A DNA stretch of 7,701 nt from an uncultured Archangium sp. (GTDB taxonomy: Bacteria > Myxococcota > Myxococcia > Myxococcales > Myxococcaceae). The stretch covers positions 1 through 7,701 of the forward strand of contig CAMLFP010000268.1 in the NCBI GenBank assembly GCA_946479335.1. The letters are read 5' to 3'. Each line of letters begins with the position of its first letter. The first letter of the stretch is position 1. A program made the translations under genes and the position numbers. Below the pieces are notes generated by a model. That model made no database searches. It was not told where the DNA came from and was given only the letters and a program-made list of their open reading frames with translations. Below are positions 1 through 6,485 of the stretch, in pieces.

Positions 1-74
1 TCTTCACCGCGCGCGCGCCGGTCTCCACCCGCGGCAAGCTGTGGCGGCTGGCGAAAGTGCTGGTGACGCCATGA
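1..74 (+). CDS. crtB: Phytoene synthase, C-terminal end only (partial)
   Basis: This is the 3' end of a gene that enters from the left edge. Reading in the frame starting at base 3 gives 23 residues beginning FTARAPVS and ending LAKVLVTP before a TGA at 72-74. The basic tail with the pattern RA-VS-x-x-KLWRL resembles the C-terminus of squalene/phytoene synthases (CrtB), which condense two geranylgeranyl diphosphates into phytoene. The stop overlaps the ATG of the next gene by four bases (ATGA), so it belongs to the same operon. In M. xanthus crtB also directly precedes crtD, which supports the call, but so short a piece has no catalytic motif and the identity rests mainly on context. Confidence 0.6.
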   Translation, partial: FTARAPVSTRGKLWRLAKVLVTP

Positions 75-1495
75 AGCGCGTGGCGGTCATCGGCGGTGGC
101 ATCGGCGGCATGACGGCGGCGGCGGAGCTCGCGCGCGCGGGCCACCAGGTCACGCTCTTCGAGCAGGGGCAGGCGCTCGGCGGCAAGGCGCAGGTGGTGA
201 CGCACGCGGGCCTGAAGCTCGACACCGGGCCCACGTTGCTGACCATGCCGCACGTGGTGCGTGAGACCTTCGCGCGCCTCGACGCGACCGACCTGCTGCC
301 GCGCTTCATCCGCCTGCCGATGCACGCGCGGTACACGTGGAGCGACGGGCGCACGCTGGACTGCGCCGACGATCTCGACGCGACGGCGGAGGCCGCGCAG
401 CAGTTCGGCGATGGCGCGGGGTTGCGCGCGTTCTACGCCGACGCGGAGCGCATCCATCACGCGGCGGGCGAGCCGTACCTGGAGGCGCCCTTCGACGGTG
501 CGTTGCCGCTGATGACGCGCGTCGCGCGGCGCGGCGTGGCGTCGGCGCTCACCAGCCTCAGCCTCCCGTCGCTCGACGCGCTGGCGCGCAAGCACTTCCA
601 CTCGCCGCAGCTGCAGCAGTTCGCCGGGCGCTTCGCGACGTACGCGGGCGCGTCTCCGTACGAGGCGAGCGCGGCGTTCGCGATGATCCCCCACATCGAG
701 CGCGCGTTCGGCGTGCACCACGTCGAAGGCGGCATGGCGGCGCTGGTGGCCGCGCTCGGTGAAGCGCTGCGCCGCGCGGGCGTGACGCTCAAGTTCGGCG
801 CGAAGGCGGGCTGGGCGACGCACGGCCGCGAGCTGCTGGCCGGCCCCGAGGGTGATGCGCACGCGTTCGACTCCATCGTCGTGAACCAGGACCCGCTGCA
901 TGGCCGGGCCGCGCCGCTCGCGCTCTCGGGGTACGTCGCGCTGCTGGAGGTCGATCGCCGCCTCTCGCTGCCGCACCACAGCGTCGCGTTCACCGATGAT
1001 CCCCGGCGGGAGTTCGCCGCGCTCTTCCGCGGGGAGCTGCCGGCCGACACCACCGTCTACGTGTGCCACCCGGCGGCGAGCGACCCCACCGTCGCCCCCG
1101 AGGGCCGCAGCGGGCTGTTCGTGATGGTGAACGCGCCCGCGCTCCGCGGCGCCAGCGACGAGGCCGCGTGGGCCACGCACGCGCCGCGGCTGCGCGCGCT
1201 GTGCCTCGCCACCGTGCGACGCCTCGCGCCGGAGGCCGCCAACGCCTCGATGCAGCTGGTCGGCGAGCGCACCCCGGTCGACCTGCAGCGCGGCGGAGCA
1301 CCGGGGGGCTCCATCTACGGCTTCCTCCCCCACGGCCGCTTCGGCCCCTTCTCGCGGCCGCGCATGCGCGCCGACACGCGCGGCGTCTTCTTCGCAGGCG
1401 GAGGCACGCACCCGGGCGGCGGCGTGCCGCTGGTGATGCTCTCGGGCCACTTCGCGTCGACGCTGGTGCAGCGGCACCTGGAGGCGCGTTCATGA
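71..1495 (+). CDS. crtD: CrtD-type carotenoid 3,4-desaturase (FAD-dependent, CrtI family)
   Basis: This 474-residue protein belongs to the CrtI/CrtD phytoene-desaturase-like FAD oxidoreductases. An N-terminal Rossmann motif GGGIGG (residues 8-13) follows a hydrophobic beta strand, and an acidic residue at E31 is placed to bind the ribose of FAD. The segment LDTGPTLLTMPHV and a central GG turn (220-221) are family-typical, as is the C-terminal FAD-contact motif GVFFAGGGTHPGGG (438-451). CrtD enzymes introduce the C-3,4 double bond into 1-hydroxy carotenoids made by CrtC, the next gene. Position between crtB and crtC, as in the M. xanthus cluster, is what favours CrtD over phytoene desaturase. 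The ATG at 71 is chosen because MKRVAVIGGG is the normal family N-terminus and it makes an ATGA overlap with crtB; a longer reading from 41 only adds an unnatural tail. The substrate assignment is inference; the family is clear. Confidence 0.85.
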   Translation: MKRVAVIGGGIGGMTAAAELARAGHQVTLFEQGQALGGKAQVVTHAGLKLDTGPTLLTMPHVVRETFARLDATDLLPRFIRLPMHARYTWSDGRTLDCADDLDATAEAAQQFGDGAGLRAFYADAERIHHAAGEPYLEAPFDGALPLMTRVARRGVASALTSLSLPSLDALARKHFHSPQLQQFAGRFATYAGASPYEASAAFAMIPHIERAFGVHHVEGGMAALVAALGEALRRAGVTLKFGAKAGWATHGRELLAGPEGDAHAFDSIVVNQDPLHGRAAPLALSGYVALLEVDRRLSLPHHSVAFTDDPRREFAALFRGELPADTTVYVCHPAASDPTVAPEGRSGLFVMVNAPALRGASDEAAWATHAPRLRALCLATVRRLAPEAANASMQLVGERTPVDLQRGGAPGGSIYGFLPHGRFGPFSRPRMRADTRGVFFAGGGTHPGGGVPLVMLSGHFASTLVQRHLEARS

Positions 1496-2379
1496 GCGCC
1501 ATCATCCCCACCACCAGCGGCGCGTACCGCTGGTACTACTTCGACGTCACCGCCGGCGACTTCACCGCGGTCTTCATCTTCATGATCGGCTCGCTCTTCT
1601 CGCCGCGCTACGTGCGCTCGGCGCGTCGTGGTGCGCAGCCGCTCGCGCACGCGGCCATCAACTTCGCGCTCTACGAGAAGGGCCAGCCGCGGCAGTGGGT
1701 GCTCTCCGAATACCCGCTGCTCTCGCTCGAAGACGACGCGCGCACGCTGCGCATCGGCGGGTCGCGCCTGCGGTGGAACGACGACGGCACGATGAGCGCC
1801 AGCGTCGCGGAGCGCACGCCCTGGTTGGGCAAGCCGGTGCGCGCCGAGCTGCACTTCACGCCCGAGGTGCGCGGCGCTGACGCGTACCAGCTCGTGAACG
1901 GCCTCTCCCACTACTGGCAGCCCTTCGCGCCGCGGGGGAGCGCGAAGCTGTCGCTCTCGTACCGCGACCTCACGCTCGAGGGCCGCGGCTACCACGACGG
2001 GAACCACGGCGAGGTGCCGCTGGGCACCGACCTCCGCGGGTGGGACTGGGAGCGCACCCACCACCGCGACTTCACGCGCATCACCTACCGGCCCTGGCAA
2101 GACGAGACGACGCCGCTGGTGGTGTCCGCGAGCGCGGGCGCGCTCATCTCCACGCGCGCGCACCTGCCGCCGGCGATGACCGTCACCACCGGCTGGGGCC
2201 TGCCCGTGCCCGCCCGCGAGCCGATGGCGCTGCTCGAGTCGTCGCCCTTCTACGCGCGCCTCGAGCACCGCGAAGAGCACGCGGAGACGATGGGTGAGGT
2301 CGCCGACTTTCAGCGCTTCCGCACGCCGCCCTTCACGTGGATGGCGTCGTTCCGCACGCGCGTGGAGCGTGACTCGTGA
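1492..2379 (+). CDS. crtC: Carotenoid 1,2-hydratase (hydroxyneurosporene synthase)
   Basis: The 295-residue product matches the CrtC family, which adds water across the C-1,2 double bond of acyclic carotenoids to give tertiary 1-hydroxy end groups. The N-terminal GAYRWYYFDV followed by a hydrophobic stretch ending in GSLFSPRY is characteristic. So is the motif YHDGNHG (167-173) with WDWER shortly after (184-188). D169 in the YHD triad corresponds to the aspartate thought to act as proton donor in purple-bacterial CrtC (recalled from the literature, not checked). Most CrtC proteins I know read HN-W-G where this has HN-H-G, a local deviation. The ATG overlaps the crtD stop as ATGA and has a GGAGG seven bases upstream. 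The hydroxyl it makes is the chemical handle for the glycosyltransferase encoded next. The enzyme is probably membrane-associated because its substrate is. Confidence 0.87.
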   Translation: MSAIIPTTSGAYRWYYFDVTAGDFTAVFIFMIGSLFSPRYVRSARRGAQPLAHAAINFALYEKGQPRQWVLSEYPLLSLEDDARTLRIGGSRLRWNDDGTMSASVAERTPWLGKPVRAELHFTPEVRGADAYQLVNGLSHYWQPFAPRGSAKLSLSYRDLTLEGRGYHDGNHGEVPLGTDLRGWDWERTHHRDFTRITYRPWQDETTPLVVSASAGALISTRAHLPPAMTVTTGWGLPVPAREPMALLESSPFYARLEHREEHAETMGEVADFQRFRTPPFTWMASFRTRVERDS

Positions 2380-3386
2380 GCGCCTTCCTCCTCGCGTGGT
2401 GCGCCACGGCCATCGGCTTCACCGTCACCGCGCTCTTCAAGACGCGGCGCGCGCAGCCCGCCACGCCCCGCGCGCGGCCCGCGGTCATCTTGCTGCGGCC
2501 CGTCGACGCGCCCACCGACACCGAGGTGGAGAACCTGCGCCACGCGCCCGCCTCCGCCGAGCAGTGGGTACTCTCGCCCACGTGCCCGCCGGGCTGCGCG
2601 GGGTGGTGGGTGGCGTCGCACCCGAAGCGCATCAACCGCAAGCTGGGGCACCTGCAGAACGCGCTGGCGAAGCTGACGCTCGATCAACCGGTGGTGATCG
2701 CCGACGCCGATGTCAGCGTCGACGACGCGCTGGTCGAGGCGCTCCTCGCGGGCCTCGAGTCGGGCGCGGCGCTCACCTGGGCGGCGCCGGCGCCGGTCGC
2801 CCCCGGCCTCGAGCGCGGCCTCCTCGTGCAGTCGGCGCACAGCTTCGAGGTGCTCGACGCGATGAGCCCCGGCAGCTCGCCGTTGTGCGGCAAGGCGATG
2901 GCGCTCTCCCCGCAGGCGCTGGAGGTGCTGCGCATCCTCCCTGACTGCGTGGGCGAAGATCTCGAGCTCTCGAAGGAGCTGCACTCCTACGGTCTCCCGA
3001 CGCGGCTCGTCGCGCGCGCACAGCTCCCCGGCGCGCGGCCCGCGAGCGCTGCCTTCGCGCGCTTCTCCCGGTGGATGCAGGTGCTCCGCGCGCACCGGGG
3101 CGCGTTGTTCCCCTCCATCCCCCTCTTCTTTGCGTGCACGCCGGTGCTGCTGGCGGCGAGCGTGGCGGGCCCCTGGTCGCTCCGCGGGCTGGTGGCGTTG
3201 CTGTTCATCGCGCGCATGGCGTTGGCGTGGCGCCAGGAGGGCCGCGTGTCGCTGTGGTGGCTCCCCGGCGAGGCGCTGCTCCTGGCCAGCTGGGTCCGCG
3301 CGCTGTGGTTGGGCCAGCGGGTGACGTGGCGCGGGCGCACCCTGCAGCTCGGCCCGGCCGGCGCGCTGCGCGAGGTGGCGCGATGA
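2376..3386 (+). CDS. Membrane glycosyltransferase, GT21/HpnI-like, probable carotenoid glycosyltransferase
   Basis: This 336-residue protein reads as an inverting family 2/21 glycosyltransferase of the ceramide glucosyltransferase/HpnI type. There is an N-terminal membrane helix (about residues 2-21), then a cytosolic catalytic domain. That domain has HPKRINRKLG (82-91), similar to the NPK-NN segment of GT21 enzymes, DADV (110-113, metal/nucleotide-sugar binding), GKAM (172-175), GED (193-195, catalytic acid region) and RFSRW (229-233, the Q/R-xx-RW motif). Two or three hydrophobic segments follow, and the C-terminus carries VTWRGRTLQL, a typical ending. I could not place the first conserved aspartate with confidence. 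The start is GTG, overlapping the crtC stop as GTGA, with GGAG eight bases upstream. Placement between crtC and an acyltransferase suggests it glycosylates the 1-hydroxyl made by CrtC. The acceptor is inference; a lipid or hopanoid acceptor cannot be excluded. Confidence 0.78.
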   Translation: MSAFLLAWCATAIGFTVTALFKTRRAQPATPRARPAVILLRPVDAPTDTEVENLRHAPASAEQWVLSPTCPPGCAGWWVASHPKRINRKLGHLQNALAKLTLDQPVVIADADVSVDDALVEALLAGLESGAALTWAAPAPVAPGLERGLLVQSAHSFEVLDAMSPGSSPLCGKAMALSPQALEVLRILPDCVGEDLELSKELHSYGLPTRLVARAQLPGARPASAAFARFSRWMQVLRAHRGALFPSIPLFFACTPVLLAASVAGPWSLRGLVALLFIARMALAWRQEGRVSLWWLPGEALLLASWVRALWLGQRVTWRGRTLQLGPAGALREVAR

Positions 3387-4057
3387 TCGCCGCCGCGAAG
3401 CACCCGGTGTGGAGCTGGCTCCTCGGCCGCTACGTCGACGCGAAGCTGCGCAGCGCGTTCCGCGGCGTGTGGTGCGCCGGGGCGCTGCCCGACAGCGACG
3501 AGCCGCTGCTGATGTACGCGAACCACTCCAGCTTCTGGGACGGCTTCGCCACGTACGTCTTCCTCAAGCACCAGCGCCGCGACGGCTACGCGCTGATGGA
3601 GGAGCACAACCTCGCGCGCTACCGCTTCCTCACCCGCCTCGGCGCCTTCTCGATCCGCCGCGGCGACGCGCGCTCGACGCTGGAGACCTTCCACTACGCG
3701 CAGCGGTTGCTCTCGAAGCCCCGCGCGGCGGTGTGCGTCTTCCCCCAGGGCGTGCTCGAGCCGCGCCCGGCGCGCCCGCTCCGCCTCGAAAGGGGCGTCG
3801 AGCTGCTGGCGAAAAGAGCCGGGGTGCGCTGTGTACCCGTGGCCATGCAGTTCGCCTTCTTTGAACACGAATACCCCGACCTGGTGCTGCACGTCGGGCA
3901 GGCCCACGCGCCCGAGGCTCCAGAGTCGATGGCGCAGCGGCTCGAGGCGCTGATGCGAGAGCAGGAGCGGCTCACGCAGGTCACCTCGCTCACCCCGATG
4001 TTGCAGGGACGGCGGTCGGTCGCGGAGCGGTGGGACGCCGTCAGGAGGCTCGCGTGA
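3383..4057 (+). CDS. PlsC-like (LPLAT superfamily) acyltransferase, probable carotenoid glycoside acyltransferase
   Basis: This 224-residue protein has the motifs of 1-acylglycerol-3-phosphate-type acyltransferases. The catalytic H-x4-D is NHSSFWDG (47-54, H48 and D53). The second block is GAFSIRRGD (87-95). The third block is FPQG (120-123), where most family members have FPEG, so the usual glutamate is replaced by glutamine. No clear membrane helix is visible, so peripheral association with the membrane is likely. The ATG is chosen because it overlaps the glycosyltransferase stop (ATGA) and follows a GAGG seven bases away; the frame stays open far upstream but the product there is only glycosyltransferase sequence read out of frame. 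Context suggests it acylates the sugar of a carotenoid glycoside, giving an ester like those known in myxobacteria. A phospholipid role is the alternative. Confidence 0.8.
   Translation: MIAAAKHPVWSWLLGRYVDAKLRSAFRGVWCAGALPDSDEPLLMYANHSSFWDGFATYVFLKHQRRDGYALMEEHNLARYRFLTRLGAFSIRRGDARSTLETFHYAQRLLSKPRAAVCVFPQGVLEPRPARPLRLERGVELLAKRAGVRCVPVAMQFAFFEHEYPDLVLHVGQAHAPEAPESMAQRLEALMREQERLTQVTSLTPMLQGRRSVAERWDAVRRLA
4043..4048 (+). promoter_or_regulatory. Strong Shine-Dalgarno AGGAGG fixing the GTG start at 4054
   Basis: A full AGGAGG lies inside the end of the acyltransferase gene, five bases before GTG 4054-4056. It is the strongest ribosome-binding site in the operon and decides against the in-frame GTG at 4030, which lies upstream of it. 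It may let the repressor be translated more strongly than its coupled neighbours. Confidence 0.75.
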
Positions 4058-4947
4058 CGCAACGTTCGTACCGAATCGCCCTCGCGTCGCAGATCAGCGG
4101 CGTGAAGGAAGAGCTCATCCGCCAGTGGGAGCGCCGCTACGGCGTGCTGAACCCCGAGCGCACGCCCGGCGGCTACCGCACGTACTCCGACGCCGACATC
4201 GAGGTGCTCAAGCGCCTCAAGGCGCTCACCGCGCAGGGCGTCTCCATCGCGCAGGCGGTGCAGCTGCTCCCCACCATCCGCCGCGAGGTGAAGAGCGCGG
4301 CCGAGGCGCCCCCCAAGCCCGCCACCGACGAGCAGCTCTCCCGGTGGACCGAAGAGGTCTTCGTCAGCGCGGCGCACTTCGATCAACTGCGCGTCGACGC
4401 CATCATCGGCGAGGCGCAGGCGTCGATGCCGCCGCTCAAGTTCTACGAGGCGTTCCTCGGGCCGCTGCTGCGCCAGGTCGGCGACAAGTGGCACGCGGGC
4501 CTCATCTCCATCGCTGAAGAGCACCTGGTGAGCCAGGTCGCCCGCCAGCGGATGATCGCCCTCGTCTCCAGCGCCCCGCGCCGCGCGAAGCACCACGTGG
4601 TCTGCGCGTGCCCCGCCGACGAGGAGCACGAGCTCGGGCTGCTGGGCGTCGCCCTGCACTACCGCTACGCCGGCTGGCGCGTGACGTACCTCGGCGCGCG
4701 CACCCCGGCGCCGCAGCTCGCGCGCGTGGTGAAGGGCGTGCGGGCTGAATTGATCGCCCTCTCGTTCATCGCCGAGGCGAAGTCAGCGAAGTACCTCGAG
4801 GAGCTCGCCGCGCACCTGCCCGAGAAGACGCGCGTCGTCGTCGGTGGCGCGGGCGTGAAGGGCCTCAAGGCGCAGGTGAAGAAGCTGGGCTTCATCTTCG
4901 CGGAGACCGCCACCGACAGCCTCGTCGCGATGGAGCACCTGCCATGA
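4054..4947 (+). CDS. carH: CarH/CarA-like MerR-family repressor with B12-binding photosensory domain
   Basis: The 297-residue product has the two-part architecture of CarA/CarH, repressors of light-induced carotenogenesis. Residues 6-75 are a MerR winged-helix DNA-binding domain: YRIALASQISGV, then IRQWERRYG (22-30), then GGYRTYSDADI (39-49). After a linker with several prolines (about 84-91) come a helical bundle and a Rossmann-like cobalamin-binding domain. The signature W-x9-EH is present exactly (W146, E156, H157), and W146 is followed by H147, the residue that in Thermus CarH coordinates cobalt after photolysis. The lower-ligand motif E-x-H-x-x-G is at 190-195 with H192. Known CarH binds operators as a tetramer with adenosylcobalamin in the dark and falls apart in light. 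All visible residues are intact, favouring a working photoreceptor; CarH versus CarA cannot be settled by eye. GTG overlaps the previous stop (GTGA). Being in the operon implies autoregulation. Confidence 0.88.
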   Translation: MTQRSYRIALASQISGVKEELIRQWERRYGVLNPERTPGGYRTYSDADIEVLKRLKALTAQGVSIAQAVQLLPTIRREVKSAAEAPPKPATDEQLSRWTEEVFVSAAHFDQLRVDAIIGEAQASMPPLKFYEAFLGPLLRQVGDKWHAGLISIAEEHLVSQVARQRMIALVSSAPRRAKHHVVCACPADEEHELGLLGVALHYRYAGWRVTYLGARTPAPQLARVVKGVRAELIALSFIAEAKSAKYLEELAAHLPEKTRVVVGGAGVKGLKAQVKKLGFIFAETATDSLVAMEHLP

Positions 4948-6485
4948 AGATCGCCATCATCGGCGCCGGCCCCGGAGGCCTCGCGTCTGCCATCAACCTC
5001 GCGGGCCTCGGCCACGACGTCACGGTGCTCGAAAAGGAGCAGCTCCCCGGCGGCCGCATGCGCGGCATCACCTTCGGCGACTACACCGCCGACACCGGGC
5101 CCACGATGATGCAGCTCCCGCAGGTGCTGGAGCGCGTCTTCACCCGCGCCGGCAAGCGCCTCGCCGACTACGTCACCCTGCGCGGCCTCGAGCCCAACAC
5201 GCGCCTCCACTTCTGGGACGGCAGCAAGCTCGACACCTCGCGCGACACCGCGCGCATGATGGAAGGGCTGCGCGCGCTCAGCCCGGAGCTGCCGAAGGCC
5301 TTCGAGCGCTGGCTCGACGACGCGCGCCGCAAGTACCCGCTGGCGTACGAGAAGTTCATCTGCAACCGCGCCGACTCGCTGGGCTACTACGCGCCGTGGC
5401 GGCTGCTCGACGTGCTGCCCTTCAAGCCGTGGCAGACGCTGTACACGCACCTCGACTCGTTCTTCCACGACGACCGCGTCACGTACGCGATGAGCTACCC
5501 CTCGAAGTACCTCGGGCTGCACCCCACCACCTGCAGCAGCGTGTTCAGCGTCATCCCCTACCTCGAGGTGGAGTACGGCGTGTGGCACGTGATGGGCGGC
5601 TTCCGCGCGCTGGCGCAGGGCATGGCGAGGTGCGCGACCGATCTCGGCGCGAAGTTCCGCTACGGCGCCGCCGTCTCGCGCGTCGTCGTGGAGCACGGCC
5701 GCGCGAAGGGCGTGGAGCTGCAGGGCGGCGAGCGGCTCGACTTCGACGCGGTGGTGATCAACGCCGATCTCCCCTGGGCCGCGAGCCATCTCCTCTCGTC
5801 GGAGACCCGCGCCGGCACGCAGCTGTCAGACGCGAAGCTCGACCGCGCCCGCTTCAGCTGCAGCACCTTCATGATGTACCTCGGGCTCGACAAGCGCTTC
5901 GACGAGCTCCCGCACCACCTCATCTACCTCTCGGAGGCCGTGCGCCGCACCGACCGGGCCGCGCTGGAGGATCTCGCCGCCGACGTCGACGACCCGCCCT
6001 TCTACGTCTGCAACCCCACGCCCACCGACCCCGCGGGCGCGCCTGACGGGCACTCCACGCTCTACGTGCTGGTGCCCACGCCCAACACCCGCCGCGACGT
6101 GAACTGGGCCGACGTGAAGGAGAAGCTCGCCGCGCGCGTGCCGGGGTGGCTCTCGAAGGTCGGCCTCCATGACGTCGCGTCGCACATCAAGGAGCAGCGC
6201 GTGTTCACCGCCGAGACGTGGCGCGACGACTTCAATGTGGCGCACGGCGCGGTCTTCAACCTCTCGCACGACTGGATGCAGCTGGGGCCGCTGCGCCCGA
6301 AGGTGAAGTCGCCCGACGTCGACGGGCTGTTCTGGGTCGGCGGCGGCACGCACCCGGGCAGCGGGCTCCTCACCATCTTCGAGAGCGCGAACATCGTCGG
6401 CGACTACTTCGCGCGCGACGCGGGCCTCGGGGGGCTGCCGCAGTGGCCCTTCACGCCGCGGGAGCCGCTCGCGGAGGCGCGGTGA
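4944..6485 (+). CDS. crtI: Phytoene desaturase-family oxidoreductase (second desaturase of the operon)
   Basis: This 513-residue protein is a CrtI-type FAD-dependent carotenoid desaturase. The N-terminus MKIAIIGAGPGGL carries the dinucleotide motif G7-x-G9-xx-G12, with E30 at the end of the second strand followed by LPGGRMRG. Other family marks are TADTGPTMMQLPQVL, MGGF (217-220) and the C-terminal FAD motif GLFWVGGGTHPGSG (461-474). Length is normal for CrtI (about 490-520). It is longer than, and clearly different from, the CrtD-like protein at the other end of the operon, so the two are paralogues and not a recent duplication. The likely role is stepwise desaturation of phytoene or its intermediates. 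M. xanthus has two CrtI enzymes, one in the crt cluster and one (carC) elsewhere; which of these this corresponds to cannot be read by eye. The ATG overlaps the repressor stop (ATGA), with GGAG eight bases upstream. Confidence 0.85.
   Translation: MKIAIIGAGPGGLASAINLAGLGHDVTVLEKEQLPGGRMRGITFGDYTADTGPTMMQLPQVLERVFTRAGKRLADYVTLRGLEPNTRLHFWDGSKLDTSRDTARMMEGLRALSPELPKAFERWLDDARRKYPLAYEKFICNRADSLGYYAPWRLLDVLPFKPWQTLYTHLDSFFHDDRVTYAMSYPSKYLGLHPTTCSSVFSVIPYLEVEYGVWHVMGGFRALAQGMARCATDLGAKFRYGAAVSRVVVEHGRAKGVELQGGERLDFDAVVINADLPWAASHLLSSETRAGTQLSDAKLDRARFSCSTFMMYLGLDKRFDELPHHLIYLSEAVRRTDRAALEDLAADVDDPPFYVCNPTPTDPAGAPDGHSTLYVLVPTPNTRRDVNWADVKEKLAARVPGWLSKVGLHDVASHIKEQRVFTAETWRDDFNVAHGAVFNLSHDWMQLGPLRPKVKSPDVDGLFWVGGGTHPGSGLLTIFESANIVGDYFARDAGLGGLPQWPFTPREPLAEAR

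Noticed and set aside
41..70. Earlier start for the CrtD-like gene
   Set aside because: It would add ten residues before the family-typical MKRVAVIGGG and overlap crtB by more than thirty bases, against the 4-base pattern elsewhere.
1315..2280. Minus-strand open frame of 321 codons opposite crtD/crtC
   Set aside because: Same composition artefact: low-complexity Arg/Ala/Val-rich product, no family motif, fully opposite well-supported genes.
3071..3382. Extended N-terminus for the acyltransferase reading through the glycosyltransferase gene
   Set aside because: The extra 104 residues are an Ala/Arg/Pro-rich out-of-frame reading of the glycosyltransferase; the ATG at 3383 gives a normal PlsC-type length.
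4030..4053. Upstream GTG start for the repressor adding eight residues
   Set aside because: It lies before the AGGAGG at 4043-4048; the GTG at 4054 has ideal spacing, gives the GTGA overlap seen throughout, and starts close to the MerR domain.
4665..5789. Long minus-strand open frame of 374 codons across the repressor and the second desaturase
   Set aside because: It is the kind of spurious antisense frame produced by very high third-position GC. Its product is rich in Arg, Ala, Glu and Val with no recognisable motif, and the + strand genes over the same bases are unmistakable.
6218..6481. Extended N-terminus for the terminal unknown gene
   Set aside because: The added part is an out-of-frame reading of the desaturase C-terminus, low in complexity; GTG 6482 has GGAGG and the GTGA overlap.
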